Assembly (NCBI GenBank): GCA_038148755.1
Contig: JAYQWA010000001.1
Coordinates: 243,533 to 307,532, forward strand
Reading direction: 5' to 3'
Source: UBA5109 sp038148755
GTDB lineage: Bacteria; Pseudomonadota; Gammaproteobacteria; Pseudomonadales; Pseudohongiellaceae
Length of the DNA: 64,000 nucleotides
A program made the position numbers and the translations under genes. Under the pieces are notes generated by a model. The model made no database searches. It saw only the letters and a list, made by a program, of their open reading frames with translations, and had not been told where the DNA came from. Shown one piece after another: positions 43,587-51,112 of the stretch. Each line of letters opens with the position of its first letter. Positions within the stretch are counted from its first letter, which is position 1.

Positions 43587-44243
43587 ATGAACAGAGTCGT
43601 GGTAATTGATTATGGCATGGGTAATCTCCATTCAGTGGGGAAGGCCATAGAGCACGTTGGAGAAAATATTTCTCTGACAATTACTGCAGATGCGCAGCAA
43701 ATTCGCGATGCTGATCGTCTGATTTTTCCTGGTGTCGGGGCCATGCGAGATTGTATGGCTGAAATTAAACGACTAAAAATTGATGAATTGCTTAAACAGG
43801 CCAGACTGGAAAAACCAATACTGGGAATTTGTGTGGGGATGCAGGCCATGTTGAGTTTTTCTGAAGAAAATGACGGCGTTGATTGTATAGGTTTATTTCC
43901 CGGTAAAGTGAACCGCTTTGATGAAAATCAGAGTGATGAAAACGGAAAATTACTGAAAGTTCCTCACATGGGCTGGAATGAAGTCGAGCAAACTTTAGAT
44001 CATCCAATGTGGCAGGGTATTGAAAATAATAGCCGTTTCTATTTTGTACACAGCTTTTATGTAGTGCCAGAGATGAATAAAGATAATAGTGCGAATATCG
44101 CAGGTGAAAGTTCTTATCCTCTGTCGTTTTGTTCGGCTTTGTCAGATAAAAATATTTTTGCTGTGCAGTTTCATCCGGAAAAAAGCCAGAATGTTGGATT
44201 ATACTTGCTTAAAAATTTTCTTCACTGGGACGGTCAATTGTGA
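43587..44243 (+). CDS. hisH: Imidazole glycerol phosphate synthase glutaminase subunit HisH
   Basis: HisH hydrolyses glutamine to supply ammonia to HisF. The 218-residue class I glutamine amidotransferase has VVIDYGMGNLHSV at the start, the nucleophile cysteine in GICVGMQAM (about residue 82), and the His-Glu pair in VQFHPEKSQN near 192. All catalytic residues are intact. Only 10 bp separate it from hisF; hisA, which usually lies between them, is missing. Confidence 0.97.
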   Translation: MNRVVVIDYGMGNLHSVGKAIEHVGENISLTITADAQQIRDADRLIFPGVGAMRDCMAEIKRLKIDELLKQARLEKPILGICVGMQAMLSFSEENDGVDCIGLFPGKVNRFDENQSDENGKLLKVPHMGWNEVEQTLDHPMWQGIENNSRFYFVHSFYVVPEMNKDNSANIAGESSYPLSFCSALSDKNIFAVQFHPEKSQNVGLYLLKNFLHWDGQL

Positions 44244-44253
44244 GTAGTGGAAA

Positions 44254-45024
44254 ATGAGTTTAGCAAAACGAATTATTCCTTGCCTTGATTGTGAAAATGG
44301 CCGCGTTGTTAAGGGCGTCAAATTCCTGGATATCCGTGATGCCGGTGATCCTGTTGAGGTTTCAAAACGCTACTGTGATCAGGGAGCAGATGAAATTACT
44401 TTTCTTGATATCACAGCCAGTAGTGATGATCGTGAAACAACCATTCATACAGTCGAAGCTATAGCCAGCCAGGTATTTATTCCATTAACAGTAGGTGGAG
44501 GAATCCGCACACTTGATGACATTCGAACTATGCTCAGAGCAGGAGCTGATAAAGTTGCTATCAATACCAGTGCCGTATTAAATCCTGAATTTGTTAAGCA
44601 AGCGGCTGAAAAATTTGGTTCACAATGCATAGTTGTGGCGATAGATGCTAAACAGGTTTCGTTGCCGGGAGAGCCGTTGCGTTGGGAAATATTTACCCAT
44701 GGTGGTCGCAAAGAAACCGGACTTGATGCTGTTGAATGGGCTAAACGCATGGTTGCCTACGGGGCAGGAGAAATTTTATTAACCAGCATGGATCGTGATG
44801 GCACTAAAAACGGATTTGATCTGGCTTTAAATAGAACCATTAGTGAAGCAGTCAGTGTGCCGATAATTGCTTCCGGTGGGGTTGGCAATCTGCAGCATCT
44901 GGTTGATGGTATTGTGGAAGGTAAAGTGGATGCGGTACTTGCAGCCAGTATTTTTCATTTTGGCGAGTACAGCATACCTCAAGCTAAAGCTTATATGTCC
45001 TCCAAAGGTGTTGTCGTACGTTAA
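44254..45024 (+). CDS. hisF: Imidazole glycerol phosphate synthase cyclase subunit HisF
   Basis: HisF is the (beta-alpha)8 barrel that forms imidazole glycerol phosphate and AICAR. The 256-residue protein has catalytic Asp in IIPCLDCENGRVVKG (Asp11) and VVAIDAKQVS (near 129), phosphate-binding TVGGGIRTLDD near 78 and ILLTSMDRDGTKNGFD near 168. It is paired with hisH. The left arm of repeat copy C begins within or immediately after its stop codon. Confidence 0.98.
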   Translation: MSLAKRIIPCLDCENGRVVKGVKFLDIRDAGDPVEVSKRYCDQGADEITFLDITASSDDRETTIHTVEAIASQVFIPLTVGGGIRTLDDIRTMLRAGADKVAINTSAVLNPEFVKQAAEKFGSQCIVVAIDAKQVSLPGEPLRWEIFTHGGRKETGLDAVEWAKRMVAYGAGEILLTSMDRDGTKNGFDLALNRTISEAVSVPIIASGGVGNLQHLVDGIVEGKVDAVLAASIFHFGEYSIPQAKAYMSSKGVVVR

Positions 45025-45143
45025 AGCTACTGCGCTCACTATAACCTCATTAAAGAAGAAAATTAACTCAGTTACTTACTATTTACGTAAGCGCCTTCAT
45101 TAATTTTCTTCCTTGCCTCGTTCTAGTTTCGCTCGTAACGCTT
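45024..45143 (+). repeat. Repeat element copy C (conserved core in a covarying stem)
   Basis: About 120 bp, directly after the hisF stop in hisF orientation. Left arm AAGCTACTGCGCTCAC; a perfect 12-bp outer stem GAAGAAAATTAA (45055-45066) with TTAATTTTCTTC (45100-45111); core TCAGTTACTTAC to GTAAGCGCCTTCA with inner stem CTTAC/GTAAG; right arm CCTTGCCTC and TTTCGCTCGTAACGCTT. The right arm seems partly duplicated just beyond it (GCTACGCTCGCGACGTTTTAA, 45155-45175, quoted in part). It faces the inverted copy D across ~130 bp. Confidence 0.87.
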
Positions 45144-45272
45144 TAATAAAAAGTTGCTACGCTCGCGACGTTTTAATAGATAGAAAATTATTATGTTCGG
45201 TAAAGTTTTTTATTCATTATTTGAAATTGATGCACAAGCAAATTTATAAGTATTTAGGTAAAAAATTTTAGG

Positions 45273-45392
45273 AAGCGTCACGAACGAAACTACTGCGAGA
45301 TGAAAACAGAATTTTGTGAAGGCGCTTACAAAATCAGTAAGTAACTGAATAAAATTCTGTTTTTAACGAATCAGGAGTGAGTGCAGTAGCTT
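45273..45392 (-). repeat. Repeat element copy D (inverted; conserved core in a covarying stem)
   Basis: About 120 bp on the minus strand, beginning ~5 bp after the ctpA stop in ctpA orientation. Read on the minus strand: left arm AAGCTACTGCACTCAC; a perfect 13-bp outer stem (plus-strand AAAACAGAATTTT at 45303-45315 and its complement at 45351-45363); core TCAGTTACTTACTGA to GTAAGCGCCTTCA; inner stem CTTAC/GTAAG; right arm with TTTCGTTCGTGACGCTT. Stem sequence is again private to this copy. Confidence 0.87.
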
Positions 45393-45397
45393 CGTTA

Positions 45398-46708
45398 TCA
45401 GTAGGGTTGGGAGCGAAGGAGAACTAACCCTTTCAGAATATTCATCGCCTCATTCAACTGATAATCACCAATCAGAACCTGCTCGCCAGTCAAGTCCAGT
45501 ACTTCAGGAATCGCCCCGACTAAATCCTCATTTTCCAGGTGTCCAGAGAGATCTTCTTCGCGGTAGCTGGCAGGGTTATCGGGCAGACTTGTCAGTCTTC
45601 CTTGCCTGACAATGATGTTTGGCGTTATACCACGGGCCTGAATAGAGCGTCCGTTTGGCGTGTAATAGAGCGCAGTGGTTAATTTTATTGCACGGTCGTT
45701 GGCCAGTGGTAAAACGGTTTGCACTGAACCTTTGCCAAAACTTTGAGTACCCATGATGACTGCTCGATTGTGATCCTGCAGGGCACCGGCAACCACTTCT
45801 GAGGCTGAAGCCGAACCCTGGTTTATAAGGACTATAAGAGGCACACCACGACTTGGATCAGTGGGCGTAGCGTCGAAACGGGAATAAGAGTTTGTTTCGC
45901 GGCCTTCTGTGTAAACAATCAGTCCTTCAGAAATAAATGCGTCGACAACATCCACAGCCGCCTGTAACACCCCGCCTGGATTATTACGCAAATCGAGAAT
46001 CAGACCTTTGAGCTCAGTGTCGCTCAGGTGGAAGTTTTCAAGAGCGGTATTGATTTCCCGGCCAGTACCAGTGACAAATTGAGAAATTCGGATATAGCCG
46101 AAACCGGGTTCTATAAAACGTGAACGCACGCTGCTGGAGGTAATAATGTCACGGGTAACGGTAATCTCAAGGGCTTCGTCCACACCCTCACGCAGAATGG
46201 TCAATACAATATCTGTCCCGGGAGGGCCTCGCATTAGATCTGTGGTTTCATCAATTGTGATATCAGTAGTAGGCGTATCATCAATCTTGATTACGATATC
46301 GCCGGCTTTAATGCCTGCTATATCTGCCGGAGAGCCATCTATCGGGCTGATGATGGTAATAAAACCATTATTGACACCCACCTGAACTCCTAGGCCACCA
46401 AATTCACCAGTTGTCATCTCCTGTAAATCATCAAATTCTTCGTTGACGAGATAGCTGGAATGGGGATCAATTCCGGCAAGCATGCCTCTCACTGCATTTT
46501 CCAGCAGGGTTTTGTCATCAATGGGCTCAACATAGGCATTGCGGATGCGGTTCAAGACCTCAGTGAAGATCCGGACTTCATCCAGGGGGAGGGGGAGATT
46601 TTCCGCATTCCCCGGGCTTTCACTATGCTCAGTTTGGGCCTGAACCGGGAAGGTCAGAGCAAAACCAAGAAAGCATAAAGTAAATTTAAACACGCGTAAT
46701 ATTTTCAT
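45398..46708 (-). CDS. ctpA: S41 carboxy-terminal processing protease CtpA
   Basis: A 436-residue periplasmic serine protease. A signal peptide (about 1-24, MKILRVFKFTLCFLG to PVQAQ) supports ATG 46708, which also avoids overlap with envC. A PDZ domain (GEFGGLGVQVGVNNGFITII near 93; GIKAGDIVIKID) is followed by the S41 catalytic domain with Ser in NQGSASASEVVAGAL near 306 and Lys in GTQSFGKGSVQTV near 330. In Pseudomonas such proteases trim cell-wall hydrolases. It follows envC by 17 bp in a gpmI-envC-ctpA run, which ties it to septal murein cleavage. Confidence 0.95.
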   Translation of the reverse strand: MKILRVFKFTLCFLGFALTFPVQAQTEHSESPGNAENLPLPLDEVRIFTEVLNRIRNAYVEPIDDKTLLENAVRGMLAGIDPHSSYLVNEEFDDLQEMTTGEFGGLGVQVGVNNGFITIISPIDGSPADIAGIKAGDIVIKIDDTPTTDITIDETTDLMRGPPGTDIVLTILREGVDEALEITVTRDIITSSSVRSRFIEPGFGYIRISQFVTGTGREINTALENFHLSDTELKGLILDLRNNPGGVLQAAVDVVDAFISEGLIVYTEGRETNSYSRFDATPTDPSRGVPLIVLINQGSASASEVVAGALQDHNRAVIMGTQSFGKGSVQTVLPLANDRAIKLTTALYYTPNGRSIQARGITPNIIVRQGRLTSLPDNPASYREEDLSGHLENEDLVGAIPEVLDLTGEQVLIGDYQLNEAMNILKGLVLLRSQPY

Positions 46709-46725
46709 AGAATTTGACCAGAGGC

Positions 46726-47877
46726 TTAACGTCTCACTAACCAATTTACCGGATTTTGCGCTTCACCATTGTACCGGATTTCGAAATATACCCCATTTTC
46801 ATTGCGACCGCCTGTATTACCAACTGCCGCTATTGCCTCGCCGGAAGTGACCCATTCACCGACTTCCTTATACAATGACTGATTATGAGCATAGAGACTC
46901 ATATAACCATCGCCATGATCAATTATCAAGAGAAGGCCGGAGTTGGAAAACCAGTCGGAATAAATGACACGTCCATGGTGGATCGCTTTAACTTCAGTGC
47001 CAGCAGGAGCTGCAATAGTAATACCTTCCCAATTAAGATCACCTAGTTCATAGTTTTCACCATAAGTGTTTAGTAAAGGACCTTGCAGGGGCCAGGGCAA
47101 TGAACCTCTTAAGTTTGTAAACGCCTCTCCTTGAGAGCCAAATGAAATATCCACAATAGCGCGAGATAATTCCGCAACCAGCAATGCCATTTCTTCATAT
47201 TGCACTTCCAGACGGGAAAGTTCACTTGTGCTGCTGGCCAGCGCTGAATCAAGGTCATTAAGTAGGCTTAACCTCTGTTCCTGCCTCTGCTCCAGGCTAA
47301 GCTGTTGTTCAAGAAGGTTATTGCGCTGAACAGATAAATTTCTGTTAGTTTCCTGAAGTTCGCTAGTAATCGTGTCTATTTCGCTTAATGTTTCCTGAAA
47401 TTCAGCGATTTTATCTGATCGGGCATTACTCAGGTATTGATAATAACGTAATACCCTCAAACTACTGCTGATGCTTTGTTGGTTAAGAATCAATTTCAGA
47501 TATTCTTCTTTGCCATTCTGGTAAGCAGCAAGAATATACTGACTGATAAGAGTTTCCTGGCTGGCTTTCCTGCGATTTAATTCCAGGCTTTGCTGCTCCA
47601 GTTCGCTGAGCCTTACTTGCTCAGCATTGATTAGCTTGCCGAGTTCTGTAATGTTTTCATTGATATCGCTAATAGCTTTCTCATTTGTTTCCAGCTCAAT
47701 TTCGACTGAACTACGTTGTTGTCGGGTTCTTTCAATTTGTAACTGAACATCGCTAATGGTTTGAGACAGAGCGTCTAGATCTGCTTGAGAAGGGTTTTCT
47801 TGGCCTTTTAATAGAGGGGTATATAGTAAGTAAGCACTTACAAATAAAGATAAAAGCTTATTGTTCAGCCTTGTCAT
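46726..47877 (-). CDS. envC: Murein hydrolase activator EnvC
   Basis: EnvC activates the amidases AmiA/AmiB during cell separation. The 383-residue protein has an N-terminal signal segment, long coiled coils (about 30-120 and 160-240), and a C-terminal LytM domain from about 275 (GITIAAPAGTEVKAIHHGRV, IDHGDGYMSLYAHNQ, GVYFEIRYNGEAQNPVNWL). The LytM domain looks degenerate in metal ligands, as expected for an activator rather than an enzyme. The start overlaps the gpmI stop by 4 bp. Confidence 0.94.
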   Translation of the reverse strand: MTRLNNKLLSLFVSAYLLYTPLLKGQENPSQADLDALSQTISDVQLQIERTRQQRSSVEIELETNEKAISDINENITELGKLINAEQVRLSELEQQSLELNRRKASQETLISQYILAAYQNGKEEYLKLILNQQSISSSLRVLRYYQYLSNARSDKIAEFQETLSEIDTITSELQETNRNLSVQRNNLLEQQLSLEQRQEQRLSLLNDLDSALASSTSELSRLEVQYEEMALLVAELSRAIVDISFGSQGEAFTNLRGSLPWPLQGPLLNTYGENYELGDLNWEGITIAAPAGTEVKAIHHGRVIYSDWFSNSGLLLIIDHGDGYMSLYAHNQSLYKEVGEWVTSGEAIAAVGNTGGRNENGVYFEIRYNGEAQNPVNWLVRR

Positions 47878-49421
47878 ATAAATTCGATCAAGGAATGTCC
47901 GCTCATCTCAGGAGGTGGATCCAGGTGCATAAGACTAAGAAGACTGGGGGCTATGTCAGACAATGCACCATCGTCCTTTAGTTTAAGCCTTTGTTTGCCA
48001 ATGTAGACAAGTGGAACAGGGCCATCTGTATGGGAAGTCAGACTTTGCCCGCTTATTTCATCGCGCATTTTCTCGACATTACCATGATCTGCAGTAATCA
48101 GGCAGTCGCCATCAACTTCCAGGATTGCATCGGTAATAAGCCCCATGCACTCATCAAGAACTTCGACTGCCTTGATTGAAGCGTCCAGATCACCGGTATG
48201 ACCAACCATGTCGCCATTTGCAAAATTACAGATGATAGCTGCATATTCGCGATTTTTAATAGCAGATACCAGCTTTTCACACACTTCATAAGCGCTCATC
48301 TCCGGTTTTAGGTCGTAGGTTGCTACCTGTGGTGAAGGAACCAGAATACGGGTTTCTCCCTTAAATTCCTCTTCACGTCCACCACTAAAGAAAAAGGTGA
48401 CGTGAGCATACTTTTCAGTTTCAGCAATTCTTAGTTGTGGCAGCTGTTGTTTAGAAAGATACTCACCCAGACTATTGCTTAATTCCATTGGAGGGTAAGC
48501 ACAAGGTGCGCTGATGTCGTCGGCATATTGGGTGAGAGTCAGAAATGCGCTGTAATTAAAATTCTGATGAGACTTAAATTCAGAAAAATCGGGATCATAT
48601 AATGCGCGAGTAAGCTCACGGGCACGGTCTGCGCGGAAGTTCATAAAAATTACGGCATCCCCATTTTGCATTTTAATGGCATCAGTATCAGAAGGATGGA
48701 TACAACTGGGTCTGATAAATTCGTCATCTTCATCTCTGGCATAAGCTTCATGTAGGGCGTCCAAGGCATCTTCATAATGGAAATCGGCTTCACCCAGCAC
48801 TATAGTCTGATAGGCTTGCTCTACTCGGTCCCAACGATTATCACGATCCATAGCATAAAAACGCCCCGACACACTGGCAATACTGCCCTTACCAGATGCC
48901 GCAAGTTTAGTTGAGAATTTTGTCAGTGAAGATTCAGCACTGCGTGGTGGGGTATCCCGGCCATCCAGTAATGCATGCAGATAAATTTTCTCACAACCCT
49001 GCTGCAGCGCCAGATCAATAGCTGCCTCGATCTGGTCTTCATGGCTGTGGATGCCCCCAGGTGATAACAGGCCGATAATGTGTAATGCACCTTTAACGGC
49101 ATTTACCTTGAGACAGGTATCTATAAAAGCCGGATTACTAAAAAAGTCACCCTCAGCAATTGCTTTGTTGATGCGGGTTAAGTTTTGATAAACCACCCGG
49201 CCAGCACCCAGGTTCATGTGGCCTACCTCAGAGTTTCCCATTTGCCCTTCGGGTAAGCCGACTTTCAAGCCGGATGTATGAATCAGGGTATGGGGATAAT
49301 TTGCCAGCAGGCTATCCCATACCGGTGTTTTTGCCATGCTGATGGCATTTGCATCAGTTTCATCACGATGTCCCCAACCATCAAGTATCAATAATAGGCG
49401 GGGCGTTATTTGTTGAGCCAT
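47874..49421 (-). CDS. gpmI: 2,3-bisphosphoglycerate-independent phosphoglycerate mutase
   Basis: GpmI interconverts 3- and 2-phosphoglycerate through a phosphoserine intermediate with two Mn2+. The 515-residue protein has LLILDGWGHRDE at the start, the catalytic Ser in MGNSEVGHMNLGAGRV (about residue 63), HALLDGRDTPPRSA near 148, FMNFRADRARELTRAL near 260, and CLITADHGNVEKM near 441 with the second metal site. It heads the gpmI-envC-ctpA operon. The promoter is in the ~157 bp before the divergent rhodanese gene. Confidence 0.98.
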   Translation of the reverse strand: MAQQITPRLLLILDGWGHRDETDANAISMAKTPVWDSLLANYPHTLIHTSGLKVGLPEGQMGNSEVGHMNLGAGRVVYQNLTRINKAIAEGDFFSNPAFIDTCLKVNAVKGALHIIGLLSPGGIHSHEDQIEAAIDLALQQGCEKIYLHALLDGRDTPPRSAESSLTKFSTKLAASGKGSIASVSGRFYAMDRDNRWDRVEQAYQTIVLGEADFHYEDALDALHEAYARDEDDEFIRPSCIHPSDTDAIKMQNGDAVIFMNFRADRARELTRALYDPDFSEFKSHQNFNYSAFLTLTQYADDISAPCAYPPMELSNSLGEYLSKQQLPQLRIAETEKYAHVTFFFSGGREEEFKGETRILVPSPQVATYDLKPEMSAYEVCEKLVSAIKNREYAAIICNFANGDMVGHTGDLDASIKAVEVLDECMGLITDAILEVDGDCLITADHGNVEKMRDEISGQSLTSHTDGPVPLVYIGKQRLKLKDDGALSDIAPSLLSLMHLDPPPEMSGHSLIEFI

Positions 49422-49578
49422 AGGGAATAAAAAAGAAAGATAATGAGAGGCGGATTATAGGCGCTTCTGCGATTTTGTTAAACAAGCTAACTGTGAAAAA
49501 CACGTACAGCCAGTTTTACTCTGGGAGCTTAGTTCTTTATACTGCGTGCCACTTTGTAGGTGCAGTTTTGAGCGAGTT

Positions 49579-49992
49579 ATGGAGCGTTTTTTAGAATTTC
49601 TTATTAACCATTGGATATTGACAAGCCTGTGGGTAATTATCTTTGCTGCATTGCTAGCCTATTTACAAAAGAAAGGGGGTAAGGCTGTAGGAATCCATGA
49701 AGCCACCCGTCTCATAAATCAGAGTAACGGATTGATTCTGGATATAAGGGATAAAAAGGTATTTGATAAAGGACATATTGTTAATGCAATCAATATTCCG
49801 CTTGCCAAATTAGAAGAGCGTATGATTGAGTTAGAAAAAAATAAAAATAATCCGCTTATTGTAGTTTGTCAGATGGGGCACCAGTCTGGAGATGGTGTTA
49901 AGAAATTAGAAGCCCAGGGTTATTCCCAGGTATATAAAATGAGTGGCGGAATGACAGAGTGGCAGACACAGGGTTTACCTTTAGTGACCTGA
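49579..49992 (+). CDS. Membrane-anchored rhodanese-like protein (YibN type)
   Basis: A 137-residue protein with one N-terminal membrane segment (about 13-30, LTSLWVIIFAALLAYL) and a cytoplasmic rhodanese domain. The active cysteine is in VVCQMGHQSGDGV near 99, with LILDIRDKKVFDKGHIVNAINIPL before it (quoted in part). ATG 49579 begins MERFLEFL like YibN. In E. coli and Pseudomonas yibN-grxC-secB is conserved; here secB follows 114 bp later with no grxC. Sulfur-transfer role unproven. Confidence 0.9.
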   Translation: MERFLEFLINHWILTSLWVIIFAALLAYLQKKGGKAVGIHEATRLINQSNGLILDIRDKKVFDKGHIVNAINIPLAKLEERMIELEKNKNNPLIVVCQMGHQSGDGVKKLEAQGYSQVYKMSGGMTEWQTQGLPLVT

Positions 49993-50106
49993 AAAAGGTA
50001 TTAAATATAAAGCTAACTCAGGACAGTTAAATACAGAAGCAAACTTTCAAATTGAAATTGAAGCTTAACCGTTTAAAAAACATTATTAATATAGGAAGAA
50101 GTAAAG

Positions 50107-50607
50107 ATGGCAGATACAGATGATCAGGTAAGTAATGAGGCTGCTGGGCAAATAGATGAGTCTGCAGTGAAATTTATAATACAAAGAATTTATGTTAAAG
50201 ATTCTTCATTTGAGGCGCCTAATACGCCTGAAATTTTTCGGGCTGAGTATAAGCCGGGTATTCAATTTAATATGACTACCAAGACAAATAATATTGAAGA
50301 CTCCATGTATGAAGTCGTTTTGACAATGACTGCTGAAGTTAAGAACAGTGATGATAAAGTGTTATTTATTGCTGAAGTTCAACAAGCAGGGATTTTTCGA
50401 ATTGAAGGGCTGGAGGGAGATAGCCTTACACAGGTTCTGCATATAACCTGCCCTAATATTTTATTCCCTTATGGCAGGGAAAATATTGATAATCTTGCTA
50501 ACAAAGGCAGCTTTCCGGCATTGATGGTGGCCCCAGTAAATTTTGAATCTGCATATTTACAGGCTCGTGAGCAACAGGATAAACAGCAGAAGTCAGCAGA
50601 TAGCTAA
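50107..50607 (+). CDS. secB: Protein-export chaperone SecB
   Basis: SecB is a tetrameric chaperone that keeps preproteins unfolded and delivers them to SecA. The 166-residue protein has the family core FIIQRIYVKDSSFEAPNTPEIF (quoted in part, near 25-45), VVLTMTAEV, VQQAGIFRIEG and the C-terminal CPNILFPYGRENIDNLANKGSFP region (in part). A Gln/Lys-rich tail follows. The gene is downstream of the rhodanese; gpsA, often next, is absent and the convergent trmL lies 25 bp away. Confidence 0.97.
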   Translation: MADTDDQVSNEAAGQIDESAVKFIIQRIYVKDSSFEAPNTPEIFRAEYKPGIQFNMTTKTNNIEDSMYEVVLTMTAEVKNSDDKVLFIAEVQQAGIFRIEGLEGDSLTQVLHITCPNILFPYGRENIDNLANKGSFPALMVAPVNFESAYLQAREQQDKQQKSADS

Positions 50608-50632
50608 AATCTGCAGTATTTGCTGAATCTCT

Positions 50633-51094
50633 TTAGCAATTTTGGAAATTTGCCTGGCGCCAGGCTTCATAAACCGCAATAGCAGCAGAGTTTGATAAAT
50701 TCAAACTTCTGCTATTTTTTTGCATAGGTATCCTGACTACTTCACTGATTGACTCACTGGTTCTGATTACTTCAGGCAAGCCCCGGGTCTCCGGACCAAA
50801 TAATAAATAATCATTCACGGCGTAATTGACTTCGGTGTATATTTTTTTGCCTTTGGTGCTGAAGGCATAGATATTGCCATCAGCTTTTTGGGTTAAAAAA
50901 TCTTGCCAGTTTTCGTAAGTATGCAATGAGCTGTATTGATGATAATCAAGTCCGGCTCGCCGTAAACTTTTTTCATTTAAGTTAAAACCCAATGGTTCAA
51001 TCAGATGCAATCGACAACCGGAATTGCTGGCAAGGCGAATGATATTGCCAGTATTCGGAGGTATTTCCGGTTCAAAAAGTACAATATTAAACAT
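50633..51094 (-). CDS. trmL: tRNA (cytidine(34)-2'-O)-methyltransferase TrmL
   Basis: A 153-residue SPOUT methyltransferase that 2'-O-methylates position 34 of certain tRNA-Leu. The trefoil-knot motifs are NIVLFEPEIPPNTGNIIRLASN at the start (in part), LLFGPETRGLPEVI near 96-109, and VRIPMQKNSRSLNLSNSAAIAVYEAWRQ (in part) at the C-terminus. Length is normal. It lies 19 bp downstream of ntrC on the same strand, as in Pseudomonas. Confidence 0.96.
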   Translation of the reverse strand: MFNIVLFEPEIPPNTGNIIRLASNSGCRLHLIEPLGFNLNEKSLRRAGLDYHQYSSLHTYENWQDFLTQKADGNIYAFSTKGKKIYTEVNYAVNDYLLFGPETRGLPEVIRTSESISEVVRIPMQKNSRSLNLSNSAAIAVYEAWRQANFQNC

Positions 51095-51112
51095 GAGAAG
51101 ATTATTGTGACT

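Noticed and set aside
41138..45392. Repeat copies considered as a CRISPR array or as intrinsic terminators
   Set aside because: Spacing is irregular (kilobases), orientation is mixed, no cas genes are present, and no T-run follows the stems.
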